Below, one piece after another: positions 52,252-61,414 of a stretch of DNA of 64,000 nt. Position 1 is the first letter of the stretch, and each line of letters begins with the position of its first letter. The DNA is from Treponema sp. (GTDB lineage: Bacteria > Spirochaetota > Spirochaetia > Treponematales > Breznakiellaceae). The translations under genes and the position numbers were made by a program. The stretch spans positions 47,724 through 111,723 of the forward strand of contig WQXU01000007.1 of NCBI GenBank assembly GCA_009781635.1. Reading direction: 5' to 3'. The notes beneath the pieces were generated by a model that did no database searches, was not told where the DNA came from, and saw nothing but the letters and a program-made list of their open reading frames with translations.

Positions 52252-52953
52252 ATGTTGTTAAAAAAGACTGTAATGACAATCCTGATAATTTTCTTAACAT
52301 GCATTTCCGCTCTTTGGGCAGGAGATTCCGCCATCTTTGTAGATTTGGGTTTTTCTCCGGACGGCAGAACATATATGTTTGGACAACATGGAGTACTCTC
52401 TCCGTCTTTGCGTCCCTGGGCCGAGCTTTATATTGTTGATGTTACAACTAACAGATTCGTTCAAAACGGCAGGGTTTCATTCACACAGGATACTCCCATA
52501 AAAGCAGGGCAGGATGGTTCGGGCATATTACACCAGCTTGTCTCCGGCAACACAAGCCTTACAAACCGTTACAGGATCAACTTCCAGAATCAGGGGCTGC
52601 CCCTTTACATCTCAAGGGATGAGAATCCGCCGCCCCGCGGAGAAAGAATAGAGTTCCGCGACTTTTTATCCGGAAAATCATATAAAGCGCAGCTTGTTCC
52701 CACAATAACAGGCAGCGGGCAAAATGTCCGTTCAAGGTTTCATATAAACCTTGAAGCAGTTTCACCAAACGGTCAGGTTAAAACATATACTGTCGGCACG
52801 CCTAACTTTGAACGCCAGAGAATTGCGCAATACAATTTTAAAAGAGTTATAATTGATGCTAATGGCGGCTCAATCATTTTCGTTATAGAAATGAGGCGAG
52901 TTACGGATAATGGCCATGACATCAGGTATATGGTAGAAGCCGTACGCTTATAG
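52252..52953 (+). CDS. Secreted beta-rich protein of unknown function
   Basis: A 233-residue protein. Signal peptide cleaved after SALWA (about 23). AGDSAIFVDLGFSPDGRTYM, FGQHGVLSPSLRPWAELYIV and repeated short strands (FHINLEAVSPNGQVKTYTVG) indicate an all-beta domain, probably periplasmic. The motif LGFSPDGRTYMFGQHGV suggests a family found in treponemes. AAGGGG lies 7 bp before ATG. Confidence 0.6.
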   Translation: MLLKKTVMTILIIFLTCISALWAGDSAIFVDLGFSPDGRTYMFGQHGVLSPSLRPWAELYIVDVTTNRFVQNGRVSFTQDTPIKAGQDGSGILHQLVSGNTSLTNRYRINFQNQGLPLYISRDENPPPRGERIEFRDFLSGKSYKAQLVPTITGSGQNVRSRFHINLEAVSPNGQVKTYTVGTPNFERQRIAQYNFKRVIIDANGGSIIFVIEMRRVTDNGHDIRYMVEAVRL

Positions 52954-52996
52954 TTTTTTTACTGATACTTTTAATTAATTTTTCAAGGTTAAAATC

Positions 52997-53404
52997 CTAA
53001 TCAGCAAGCGGCCTGAAAACCTGCGTCACAAATGCTCCGTCTTCATGTAAATGCCGTACATAGAGCAGGTTCCCGGGCTTGCAGCGCTGCCAAAGACCGT
53101 CTTTCTGCTGCTCAACAGCCAAATCCAGCCAATGCTCTTCACCCGTCTGCATTGATTCGCACCGGCGCCGCGCAAACAGATAAAGTCCTGCCGGCAATGT
53201 AACTGCCGGGGACTCAAGCGCGTCACATGTATTCATTCCTGTAAATATCAATTTACCAAGCAGCTGATTTTGTTCCGGTTCGATGCTGCAGCTTTGCCCA
53301 GGATTAAGTTCGTAGCAAAGCAGAACCTCGGTGTGTCCGGGAATCTGCGAAGGAATAATATCAACTTTAACAAATGAAATAGAATTTCGAAGATCAAGTT
53401 TCAT
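52997..53404 (-). CDS. Conserved hypothetical protein
   Basis: A 135-residue cytoplasmic protein without signal or TM segments. ISFVKVDIIPSQIPGHTEVL, LPAGLYLFARRR and GEEHWLDLAVEQQKDGLWQR form a beta-rich profile with some likeness to AraC/MerR-type ligand domains, but no helix-turn-helix is seen. Its promoter region faces cheR. Function unknown. Confidence 0.5.
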   Translation of the reverse strand: MKLDLRNSISFVKVDIIPSQIPGHTEVLLCYELNPGQSCSIEPEQNQLLGKLIFTGMNTCDALESPAVTLPAGLYLFARRRCESMQTGEEHWLDLAVEQQKDGLWQRCKPGNLLYVRHLHEDGAFVTQVFRPLAD

Positions 53405-53453
53405 TGAGCGCCTGTCACCACTACTACATATAGTGTCTGATTATCAAGATTAT

Positions 53454-53571
53454 ACGCTATATATAGCGTTATTGTATATTATATAATTTATCATTATTTT
53501 AACATACAAAGTTTTAAAATAACAGAAAAAAAATCATTGACAGTATTTAAATAGTCCCATACTATATAGTT
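53454..53571 (+). promoter_or_regulatory. cheR promoter region: palindrome and possible leaderless promoter
   Basis: ACGCTATATATAGCGT (53454-53469) is a perfect 16-bp palindrome. TTGACA (53537-53542), 17 bp, then TACTAT (53560-53565) make a plausible sigma-70 promoter whose start point would fall on the cheR ATG. ACTATATAGT at 53561-53570 directly precedes the start codon, and no ribosome binding site is visible. Confidence 0.45.
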
Positions 53572-54390
53572 ATGGCTGATACCCAGTTTCTCAACGATGC
53601 CAATTTTGAACAATATCGCAGTCTTATTTACACTGAAAGCGGTATAACATTCACACCAACCAACCGTTCAATATTGGAAAGCCGGTTAAAAGAGCGTCTC
53701 CGTGAAAAAGGCGTCGACTCTATTATAACATATCTTGAAACAATCAAGAAAGACAAGGAAGAGCTTAAGGGGTTTCTTGATTCAATCACAACAAACCTTA
53801 CAAGGTTTTTCAGAAATCAGGCACAGTTCGATGCGCTGGAAAAATATGTAATTCCGGAACTCATTAATAACATCAAAAAATTGCCCGGTACAATAAGGAT
53901 CTGGAGCGCAGGCTGCTCAACAGGTGAAGAGCCTTATACCATTGCAATGTTATTAAGCGAGATTCTTCCAAAAAACTGGAATTACGATATCCTTGCCAGC
54001 GATATTTCCCTTAAATGCCTTATGACGGCCAAAGAAGGTTTTTATCCTGAAAGCAGGATTGTAGGAATTCCCGACAATTATCTTACAAAATATTTTGACA
54101 AGGTAGACGGCGGTTACAAGATACAATCCGCACTTCAGTCCAAGATCAAATTTGACTATCACAACCTCAAAAACGAATCCGGACAAAGAAACTTCGATGT
54201 TGTTTTTTGCAGGAATGTTATTATTTATTTTGATGAAATTGCCCAGACTGCGGTTATTAACCGTTTTTGGGATGCTATGGCTTCCAAATCGTTCTTATTT
54301 ATCGGTCATTCGGAATCCCTGTTTGGAATGAACACAAAATTTGAATTCTTAAAAACTGAATGGGCAACCTTGTATTGTAAAAATATCTAG
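53572..54390 (+). CDS. cheR: Chemotaxis protein methyltransferase CheR
   Basis: A 272-residue CheR. The N-terminal helical domain (about 10-75) contains LIYTESGITFTPTNRSILES and LRFFRNQAQF-like TRFFRNQAQFDALE; the SAM-binding domain has RIWSAGCSTGEEPYTIAMLL, DILASDISLKCLMTAKEG and FCRNVIIYFDE. It methylates Glu side chains of chemoreceptors. It is 9 bp upstream of cheB, so the adaptation enzymes are co-transcribed. No ribosome binding site is visible in front of the ATG. Confidence 0.93.
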   Translation: MADTQFLNDANFEQYRSLIYTESGITFTPTNRSILESRLKERLREKGVDSIITYLETIKKDKEELKGFLDSITTNLTRFFRNQAQFDALEKYVIPELINNIKKLPGTIRIWSAGCSTGEEPYTIAMLLSEILPKNWNYDILASDISLKCLMTAKEGFYPESRIVGIPDNYLTKYFDKVDGGYKIQSALQSKIKFDYHNLKNESGQRNFDVVFCRNVIIYFDEIAQTAVINRFWDAMASKSFLFIGHSESLFGMNTKFEFLKTEWATLYCKNI

Positions 54391-54399
54391 GAGATCAGA

Positions 54400-55539
54400 A
54401 TGGCAGATGAAATATCGGTACTAGTTGTAGACGACTCGGCATTAATGCGCAATCTCATCAGCCGTATGGTCGAAGAAACGCCTGGTTTGACTGTAGCTGA
54501 AAAGGCAATGAACGGCTATTTTGCCCTGCAAAAAATTCCCCGTGTCACTCCTGATGTTATCGTTTTAGACCTTGAAATGCCGGAAATGAACGGCATTGAA
54601 TTTTTAAAAGAACGCAAAAAACGCGGTATAGAAGTTCCTGTTGTTATACTTTCATCTATCGCCGCCAAGGGCGCAGAAATTACAATGGAAGCCCTTTCAC
54701 TTGGCGCAAGCGACTTTGTTCAAAAACCGTCAGGTTCGATTTCCGAAGACATCCATATAGTCAAAGATACGCTTGTAGGCAAGCTGCTCGGTTACGGCGG
54801 CGCGTACCGCAGATCGCAGGGCAAGAAAGTTCTCTCTCCTTCAGAGTATCAGACAAAAGTTCCTTCCACAAAAAACCTTGACATTGCAGTTCATTTCAAA
54901 CTGGCAACCGAGGCGCCCATTGCTCCGGCCGCACCTCCTGTTCAGGTGAAAAAACCCGGCAACACAGAGATTATTGCCATCGGCATAAGTACAGGCGGCC
55001 CTGATGCATTGCGCGTAGTGTTCTCAAATCTGGATGCCGATTTAAAAATTCCAATTGTTGTTGTTCAGCATATGCCGGCAGGTTTTACAAATGAATTTGC
55101 AAAGAGCCTTGACCGGATCTGTCCGTTGACAGTAAAAGAAGTTGAAGACGGCGATGTTATCATGCCCGGCAGAATTCTAATTGCACAGGGTAACAGACAT
55201 CTTGAAATTGAAAAGAAGGGAACAGGCGCTGTTGCGCGTGTTTCCAGCTCTCCGCTTGTTTCCGGACACAGACCTTCTGCTGATGTTCTTTTTGCCTCTG
55301 TAGCAATGGCCTACACTAATCATACACTTGGCGTAATTATGACAGGTATGGGCAGAGACGGAGCGCAGCATCTTGGGACAATTTACAAAGAAGGCGGCAT
55401 GACTCTTGGCCAGGATGAGCAAAGCGCTGTTGTTTACGGAATGCCGCGTGTTGCCTATGAACTAGGACATGTCATGGAACAGGTTTCCCTGGAAAATATG
55501 GCGCGCCGTATTTGCGATGTAGCAAAAACACACCGGTAA
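54400..55539 (+). CDS. cheB: Chemotaxis response regulator protein-glutamate methylesterase CheB
   Basis: A 379-residue CheB. The receiver domain (5-125) has VLVVDDSALMRN, DVIVLDLEMPEMNG (phospho-Asp at about 57) and KPSGS. After a linker the methylesterase domain follows with AIGISTGGPDALRVVFSNL (catalytic Ser), VVVQHMPAGFTNEFA (His) and MTGMGRDGAQH (Asp). It removes receptor methyl groups when phosphorylated. AGGAG precedes the ATG. It partners cheR for adaptation. Confidence 0.94.
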   Translation: MADEISVLVVDDSALMRNLISRMVEETPGLTVAEKAMNGYFALQKIPRVTPDVIVLDLEMPEMNGIEFLKERKKRGIEVPVVILSSIAAKGAEITMEALSLGASDFVQKPSGSISEDIHIVKDTLVGKLLGYGGAYRRSQGKKVLSPSEYQTKVPSTKNLDIAVHFKLATEAPIAPAAPPVQVKKPGNTEIIAIGISTGGPDALRVVFSNLDADLKIPIVVVQHMPAGFTNEFAKSLDRICPLTVKEVEDGDVIMPGRILIAQGNRHLEIEKKGTGAVARVSSSPLVSGHRPSADVLFASVAMAYTNHTLGVIMTGMGRDGAQHLGTIYKEGGMTLGQDEQSAVVYGMPRVAYELGHVMEQVSLENMARRICDVAKTHR

Positions 55540-55580
55540 AACACCTATTCAATTTACTTTCGCTGTGCTAGACTTCAAAT

Positions 55581-56762
55581 ATGAGAGTTATAGGAACAAA
55601 AGCGCTCGGACTTCGTACACCTATCATTCGTGAGTCTGACGATCTGGTCTCCGTTATATGTCAAACTGTTAAAGATGCAATTAAACATGAAAATATAGTT
55701 ATTAACGACGGCGATATTATTGGCATTACAGAAGCTGTAGTGGCGCGTTCACAGGGCAATTACGCCACTATTGATCAAATTTCCGCGGACGTGCAAACCC
55801 ATTTTAAATCCGGCTCCCATATAGGTGTTGTATTTCCTATCTTAAGCAGAAACCGTTTTGCAATGCTGCTTAAGGGCATTGCGCGGGGCGCAGAAAAAGT
55901 AACTGTTCTTTTAAGCTACCCTGATGATGAAGTGGGGAATCAGCTTATTTCCTGGGATGATATTGATGATAAAAATTTAAATCCGTATTCGGATTTTTTA
56001 AGCGAAGATGAGTACCGCCGTCTTTTCGGAAAAACAAAACACAGATTTACAGGCATCGATTATATTGATTATTACAAATCACTTAATCCGAATATCGATA
56101 TTGTTCTTTGCGCAGATCCAAAGCGTATTCTTGATTATACAGATCAGGTTATTGCCGCTGACATTCATACAAGGGCAAGAACAAAAAGGGCGCTGTTGGC
56201 TGCGGGAGCAAAAAAAGTTATAGGTCTTGATAATCTTTTGACAAAGCCTGTAAATGGCAGCGGCTACAATGAGCTTTACGGGCTTTTAGGTTCAAACAAA
56301 GCAACAGAAGACAGGGTAAAACTTTTTCCGCGGGATTGCGATGCATTTGTTGAAAGAATGCAAAAAGCGCTAAGGGAGCTTAGCGGCAAAACAGTGGAAG
56401 TTCTTGTTTACGGAGACGGCGGATTTAAAGACCCTGTCGGAGGCATTTGGGAACTTGCAGATCCTGTTGTAGCTCCCGCGTTTACATCGGGCTTAAAGGG
56501 AACACCCAATGAATTAAAATTGAAATTTCTTGCAGATAACAATTTTGCAGATCTTTCCAAGGAAGAGGCGCGCAAGGAAATTGAAAAGGCAATACAGGCC
56601 AAAGCCGGTGTAGATCAAATGGGCAAGATGGAATCTGAAGGCACTACTCCAAGGCAGCTTACAGACCTCCTTGGCAGTCTCTGCGATCTTGTCAGCGGCT
56701 CAGGCGATAAGGGTACGCCGATAGTCTTAATTCAGGGGTACTTTGACAATTACGCAAGTTAG
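55581..56762 (+). CDS. CofE-like coenzyme F420-0:L-glutamate ligase family protein
   Basis: A 393-residue protein. MRVIGTKALGLRTPIIRES, NIVINDGDIIGITEAVVARS and RNRFAMLLKGIARGAEKV fit the CofE/FbiB-type ligase family, and GDGGFKDPVGGIWELADPV, a metal- or GTP-binding-looking stretch, follows. The family adds glutamate to F420-0. Spirochaetes are not known for F420, so the actual substrate may be another folate-like or phospholactyl compound. It is 42 bp after cheB and 27 bp before the GMP synthase gene. Confidence 0.75.
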   Translation: MRVIGTKALGLRTPIIRESDDLVSVICQTVKDAIKHENIVINDGDIIGITEAVVARSQGNYATIDQISADVQTHFKSGSHIGVVFPILSRNRFAMLLKGIARGAEKVTVLLSYPDDEVGNQLISWDDIDDKNLNPYSDFLSEDEYRRLFGKTKHRFTGIDYIDYYKSLNPNIDIVLCADPKRILDYTDQVIAADIHTRARTKRALLAAGAKKVIGLDNLLTKPVNGSGYNELYGLLGSNKATEDRVKLFPRDCDAFVERMQKALRELSGKTVEVLVYGDGGFKDPVGGIWELADPVVAPAFTSGLKGTPNELKLKFLADNNFADLSKEEARKEIEKAIQAKAGVDQMGKMESEGTTPRQLTDLLGSLCDLVSGSGDKGTPIVLIQGYFDNYAS

Positions 56763-56788
56763 TATCCTTTAATATTAGGTGATATGCC

Positions 56789-57778
56789 ATGGATAAATAC
56801 ATAGAAGAACAAAGCCGGATTATCAAAGCCCGTGTTGAAAATAAACCTGTACTTTTACTAATTTCAGGCGGCGTAGATTCCACTGTAGCCGGTGCGCTGC
56901 TCTTAAAAGTACTTGATAAAAGTCAGGTGCATCTTATGTACATGGACACAGGCCTTATGCGTAAAAATGAAACTGAGGCTGTCCGCGCCATACTTGAAAA
57001 ACTCGGCGCAGAAAATATTCACATAGTAATGGCCGAAAATGAATTTTTATCTGCGCTTAAAGGCATAACCGATCCTGAAGAAAAACGCAGAGTTATCGGC
57101 GATATGTATATTACAATACAGGAAAGAGAGGTTGCAAGGCTGCATCTGCCGCAGGATTATTTTCTTGCACAGGGAAGCATTCGCGCCGATTTTTTAGAAA
57201 GCGGGCAGGGCGGCGAAAAGAAAACAAACGTAGTTAAGAGCCATCACAATATTGCAAGCCCGCTTGTTATTGCCAAACGCGAGGCCGGAAGAATCCTTGA
57301 GCCGCTTGCCAGTCTCTACAAAAACGAAGTCCGTGAACTGGGACGCTGTCTCGGAATAGACGAAGAAATTGTCAGCCGGCATCCATTCCCGGGCCCCGGG
57401 ATTTCAGTGCGCATCCTTGGCGAAGTCACAAAGGAAAAATGCGAAATACTGCGCGAAGCTGATGCAATATACATAGAGGAGCTTAGAAAACGCCGCAGCA
57501 AATCCGGAAAAAGCCTTTACGATGAAATCTGGCAGGCATTCTCTGTACTCCTTCCCGTTCGCTCGGTGGGTGTTGATAAAAGCGCCGAACGCAGATACGG
57601 ATGGGTTCTTGCGTTACGCGCCATCACCAGCGCGGACGGCATGACCGCCTGTGTTTATCCCTTTGAAATGCATGACCTTTTGGAAATATCTTCGCGCATA
57701 ACAAACTCCGTAAAGGAAATTGGGCGCGTAACTTACGACATATCAAACAAACCGCCTGCAACCATTGAATGGGAATGA
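56789..57778 (+). CDS. guaA: GMP synthase ATP-pyrophosphatase subunit (stand-alone)
   Basis: A 329-residue protein containing the ATPPase (LLISGGVDSTVAGALLLKVL, P-loop SGGVDST) and dimerisation domains of GMP synthase: GSIRADFLESGQGGEKKTNV, KSHHNIASP, RHPFPGPGISVRILG and the C-terminal ATIEWE. The N-terminal glutaminase domain present in most bacterial GuaA is absent, so it must use ammonia directly or a separate glutaminase. It converts XMP to GMP. Its last residues match the family end, so the gene is complete. Confidence 0.9.
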   Translation: MDKYIEEQSRIIKARVENKPVLLLISGGVDSTVAGALLLKVLDKSQVHLMYMDTGLMRKNETEAVRAILEKLGAENIHIVMAENEFLSALKGITDPEEKRRVIGDMYITIQEREVARLHLPQDYFLAQGSIRADFLESGQGGEKKTNVVKSHHNIASPLVIAKREAGRILEPLASLYKNEVRELGRCLGIDEEIVSRHPFPGPGISVRILGEVTKEKCEILREADAIYIEELRKRRSKSGKSLYDEIWQAFSVLLPVRSVGVDKSAERRYGWVLALRAITSADGMTACVYPFEMHDLLEISSRITNSVKEIGRVTYDISNKPPATIEWE

Positions 57779-57800
57779 CGAAACCCCGCACGAATAAAAA

Positions 57801-57832
57801 AAGGCCTCCTCCGGTTTCCCGGAGAAAGCCTT
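57801..57832. terminator. Bidirectional terminator between guaA and the 5'-nucleotidase gene
   Basis: AAGGCctcCTCCGG and CCGGAGaaaGCCTT form a stem around TTTC, with A-rich sequence on the left and TTATTACATTT on the right. The flanking genes converge, so it can serve both. Confidence 0.75.
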
Positions 57833-57854
57833 ATTACATTTAAAAGCGAATCAA

Positions 57855-59468
57855 TTACGGAATAGTTTTACCGTTAACAACAACCATACGGCCGTCCAGG
57901 GCAGGAGAAATAGTGCCCTGTGCTTTAATATAATCAATTACTATAGTTGAAAGTAACAACGAAGAATCGTAGATATCAAAGGCATTATTCCCTATCACTA
58001 CATAACCATCCCCACCGCTTAGAATAAAATCGTGCGCTATAAATCTGTAGGTTTTTTCAGGATCAATCGGCGCTCCGCCTACAGTAAGATTACTGATTGA
58101 TTTATCCGCAACATCAATTGTATAACGAACTTCTTTAGAGAACTGCGGGAAAGCTCCAGAGCTCTGCTCAATATTTTTAATGAAGTCAAACAATTCCAGC
58201 AGCTTATCTCCTGTCATTGACATTGCATAAAGGTAATTTTCGAAGGGAAGTACTGTTAATACATCTTCGCGGGTAATTTCTCCTGACGGCAAATTGGCGC
58301 GGATGCCGCCGCCGTTAGTAAATGCAAAGTCGATTTCCTGATTGGTAAATGTAGTAAAATACCAGACAAAGGAATCTGTTATCATGTTTCCAATAGCGGT
58401 TTCTGTGTGACGGGTTGTCACTCCATAAGTGGGAATATTTGCCCAGTCATAAGCATCTGTTGATGTTCCGACTACTTCCTTAAGGCTTGCATCTGCCTGC
58501 CGGATATAATTGTGCATCATAGCAACTATTTCCGGATTACGTCCAATATTCCTGATTTCTACAGGAGCCCATTCAAATTTCTCAATTTTTTTACTGGATC
58601 TGGAAATAAAAATCTTTCCCTCTCCCACATATCTTCCCCATTGGTGAGCTGAGACAATCCAGGTATCGCCTTCTTTTTCGAGTTCCGGATAATATGAATG
58701 AGAGTGGCCGTCTACAATAATATCAATTCCTGTTACTCCTTCTGCCAAATCATATGAAGTAATAAAATCACTTGTTTCTTTTACATCGCCCAAATGGGTA
58801 ACTGCAATTATTATGTCTACTCCGTAATCATTTTTAAGCTTGTCTACTGCTTCCTGGGCGGCTTCAATTTCAGGAAGGAAATCAAGAGAAGCATCCGGGT
58901 TGGAAATAATTGTTACCCTCAGGGTTGTAATGCCAATAATTCCTACTTTAAATCCGTCGTATTCCTTTATAAGATATTGGTTACCTCCAAGGAAACTGCC
59001 GTCGCTGCGTGTAACATTGGAAGATACAAATGGAAACGTTGCCAGGGCAATCTGCTTGTTAAGTCTTGCAAGACCTTCGTTAAATTCATGATTGCCGAAA
59101 GTTACAGCATCATAACCCATCAGATTATATGCAAGAATATCTACTTCCCCCTGGAACATATTTGAAAGAGCGGTTCCTGTGTTTAAATCTCCTGAATCAA
59201 CCAGTAGCACATTTGCATTTGCTTTTCTTACCGAATCGATAAAGGTTGCTCTTTCCGCAAGACCTCCTACAATATATGTAACTGCACTAGGTCCGGATCC
59301 TATCGTTATTGGGTAAGACAACATCCTGCCATGATGATCATTTGTATGAAGTAATACAAGTTCATAAGGCGGCGGTGAGGCGGGATCATCTTCGCAGCTT
59401 ACCATAAGGGTAAAGGCTAGCAGTACCGATAATAAAAGCGCCAACGGTAGCTTTCTTAAAGTTTTCAT
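57855..59468 (-). CDS. 5'-nucleotidase/UshA-type metallophosphatase lipoprotein
   Basis: A 537-residue protein: lipobox VSC (about 25); metallophosphatase domain at about 35-300 with LLHTNDHHGRML, VDSGDLNTGTALSN, FGNHEFNEG, THLGDVKET and DGHSHSYYP (the five metal-binding motifs); then the 5_nucleotid_C domain (FTNGGGIRANLPSGEITRED, LPFENYLYAMSMTGDKLLE, FILSGGDGY). It hydrolyses nucleotides or related phosphates at the cell surface. No LPXTG or other anchor beyond the lipid. Confidence 0.92.
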   Translation of the reverse strand: MKTLRKLPLALLLSVLLAFTLMVSCEDDPASPPPYELVLLHTNDHHGRMLSYPITIGSGPSAVTYIVGGLAERATFIDSVRKANANVLLVDSGDLNTGTALSNMFQGEVDILAYNLMGYDAVTFGNHEFNEGLARLNKQIALATFPFVSSNVTRSDGSFLGGNQYLIKEYDGFKVGIIGITTLRVTIISNPDASLDFLPEIEAAQEAVDKLKNDYGVDIIIAVTHLGDVKETSDFITSYDLAEGVTGIDIIVDGHSHSYYPELEKEGDTWIVSAHQWGRYVGEGKIFISRSSKKIEKFEWAPVEIRNIGRNPEIVAMMHNYIRQADASLKEVVGTSTDAYDWANIPTYGVTTRHTETAIGNMITDSFVWYFTTFTNQEIDFAFTNGGGIRANLPSGEITREDVLTVLPFENYLYAMSMTGDKLLELFDFIKNIEQSSGAFPQFSKEVRYTIDVADKSISNLTVGGAPIDPEKTYRFIAHDFILSGGDGYVVIGNNAFDIYDSSLLLSTIVIDYIKAQGTISPALDGRMVVVNGKTIP

Positions 59469-59638
59469 TTTAAACTTCCTCCTGATTATTTTATTAATAG
59501 TATAATATCATATAAATTAATAAAATGCAAAGGCGCCGGCGTGGTGAAAGCATCGTTATAATGCAGTAAAATCATATAGCTTGACAAATACATGGCAATA
59601 TATTTAATCTGAAAATATCACTATTTAAGGAGAAAATT

Positions 59639-59989
59639 ATGAAGAAGTTGAGTTTTGCTTTAGCTTTAATTATTGTTTTATTGATTGCCGGCTGCTCGGC
59701 AGGCGGTTCACCCAAGGGAGCTGTACAGGATTTTATCAAGGCTGTTGAAAAAAATGACATGGAAGCATTGGCCAAGGTATCAACGCAGGAAACTGCTCAG
59801 TTAATGGCCATGTTCGGCGAAAAAGCCCAGGGCACAGCAAAAGAATTCGGAAAAATCAAGTCAATGACTGAAAAGATAGACGGCGATAAAGCTGTAGTAA
59901 ATGTTGTTTTTGACAATGGCGAAAATTCCGACTTTCATTTAGTTAAAGAAGACGGTAAGTGGAAAGTGTCTATAAACATGAATAAATAA
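59639..59989 (+). CDS. Small lipoprotein, DUF4878-like
   Basis: A 116-residue protein. Lipobox LLIAGC (Cys at about 19), then SPKGAVQDFIKAVEKNDMEA and IDGDKAVVNVVFDNGENSDF, ending HLVKEDGKWKVSINM, the pattern of DUF4878/NTF2-like small lipoproteins. Start has AAGGAG 8 bp upstream. Function unknown. The next gene begins at once after its stop. Confidence 0.75.
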   Translation: MKKLSFALALIIVLLIAGCSAGGSPKGAVQDFIKAVEKNDMEALAKVSTQETAQLMAMFGEKAQGTAKEFGKIKSMTEKIDGDKAVVNVVFDNGENSDFHLVKEDGKWKVSINMNK

Positions 59990-59990
59990 T

Positions 59991-60605
59991 TTGTCTAAAA
60001 ACATAAAAATAGCTGCTGGTGTTTTACTGATAATCACTGTAATACTTGCTGTTATAGTTATTCAGCCAAAACGCCAGCTGCAGAATATTCAGCATATAAA
60101 AGCAGATGAATTATTGCCGTATTTAAATGACGGCGATATTATTTGCAGACTTAGCGGCAGAATCTGGTCGCTTTTTATCAGAGATTTATCCCCAGCGGAA
60201 AAAAGATTTTCTCATCTTGGAATTGTCAGAATAAGAAATAATGCTGTAACAGTTATAAACGCAGAAGGTTTGCAGGAAGGAGACGATATTGTCAGTGAAG
60301 TATCCCTGGAAAAATTCCTTGAACCTGCGCTTAGCGCAGGAATATTCAGACTGCACAATATCGATACAAGCCTTATTTCAGATACAGCGATGGAATTTAC
60401 CGGCCGTCCCTTCGACTGGAAATTTGACATGGATGAGGACGAATACATTTATTGCACAGAACTATTATATGTTGTTTTAAAAAAACTGGATCCGTCAATA
60501 AAATTAAATACAGTCTGGATAAAAGAATTTGGCAGGTACATACTTCCGCTTGATATCTGTTCACAATCAGAATATTTTACAGAAATTAAATATCTGGGGA
60601 TTTAA
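59991..60605 (+). CDS. YiiX/YebB-type NlpC/P60-like cysteine hydrolase
   Basis: A 204-residue protein. N-terminal anchor (IAAGVLLIITVILAVIV), then LNDGDIICRLSGRIWS, FSHLGIVRIRNNAVTVINAE, and ending YIYCTELLYVVLKKLD, which fit the permuted NlpC/P60 YiiX family: His in FSHLG and Cys in YCTELL are the catalytic pair. It may cleave peptidoglycan or lipid amides. Start is TTG at 59991, one base after the previous stop codon, with no obvious ribosome site, so translation is likely coupled. Confidence 0.75.
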   Translation: MSKNIKIAAGVLLIITVILAVIVIQPKRQLQNIQHIKADELLPYLNDGDIICRLSGRIWSLFIRDLSPAEKRFSHLGIVRIRNNAVTVINAEGLQEGDDIVSEVSLEKFLEPALSAGIFRLHNIDTSLISDTAMEFTGRPFDWKFDMDEDEYIYCTELLYVVLKKLDPSIKLNTVWIKEFGRYILPLDICSQSEYFTEIKYLGI

Positions 60606-60657
60606 TTTACGGAAACTTCAGTATTATAAAAAATTTCCCCGGCATTGAATGCCTTCT

Positions 60658-61407
60658 TTACAATCCCTTATATTGATTTTTTACTTTTGCTTTTATAAAA
60701 ACTTCAATTGCTTTTTGAGGGCATTTGTTTATGCAGCGGTAACAAATCGTACATTTTTTCCCTGTTATTATTTTTCCGTCAGCTTTTTCAAAATTACTCA
60801 CCGGACAAACAGAAACGCATAAACCGCACTGTGTGCACTTTTCATTTACCCTGACAGAATCCAATGCTTTTTTTTCAAACACCGGCATTAACAAACCCTG
60901 CGGCAGCCCCAGTATTCTTGAGAAGATATTGAATCCCCGCCTTTTAATAATTCCATTTTTAATATTGCCGCATACAAGCTGCATTTTCTTTTCCGCTTTG
61001 GCTATATACCTGTTTATTTTTCTTTTGTTATCCAGCGGCAATATAAACAAGTTATTAACGTTATTCGGCATAAGGAAGTGTTCTGCATAAATTACCTGGA
61101 AAAAATTCCGCGCGAACATATCCGTAAATGCTCTTGCGCCGTCGCCGGAAAAAAACATTTGCGTACAAAAGATAATCACTTTTTTGTTTTTAAGAAATTC
61201 CATATGCTTTTGCGCAAACTCCCGCATTATTCCCGGAACCCTGGAACCATAAACCGGATAACAAAATCCAATTTCATCGTGCTGCGCAATAAGCCGGCTA
61301 AAATCGATCTTTTCCTCGATTGAGAAACATTCCGCATTCATAGCGCGGCAGAATAATTCCGCTATATATTTTGAGTTGCCGGTACCTGAAAAATATAACA
61401 TTAACAT
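60658..61407 (-). CDS. EFR1-type ferredoxin-flavodoxin protein
   Basis: A 249-residue protein. The N-terminal flavodoxin-like domain (MLYFSGTGNSKYIAELFC, then GFCYPVYGSRVPGIM) is followed by two 4Fe-4S cluster motifs near the C-terminus (CTQCGLCVSVCPVSNF, CTICYRCINKCPQKAI). Proteins of this EFR1 type are thought to handle low-potential electrons in anaerobes. It is downstream of gyrB on the same strand, with the MITE-like element between. Confidence 0.9.
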   Translation of the reverse strand: MLMLYFSGTGNSKYIAELFCRAMNAECFSIEEKIDFSRLIAQHDEIGFCYPVYGSRVPGIMREFAQKHMEFLKNKKVIIFCTQMFFSGDGARAFTDMFARNFFQVIYAEHFLMPNNVNNLFILPLDNKRKINRYIAKAEKKMQLVCGNIKNGIIKRRGFNIFSRILGLPQGLLMPVFEKKALDSVRVNEKCTQCGLCVSVCPVSNFEKADGKIITGKKCTICYRCINKCPQKAIEVFIKAKVKNQYKGL

Positions 61408-61414
61408 AAAAGGC

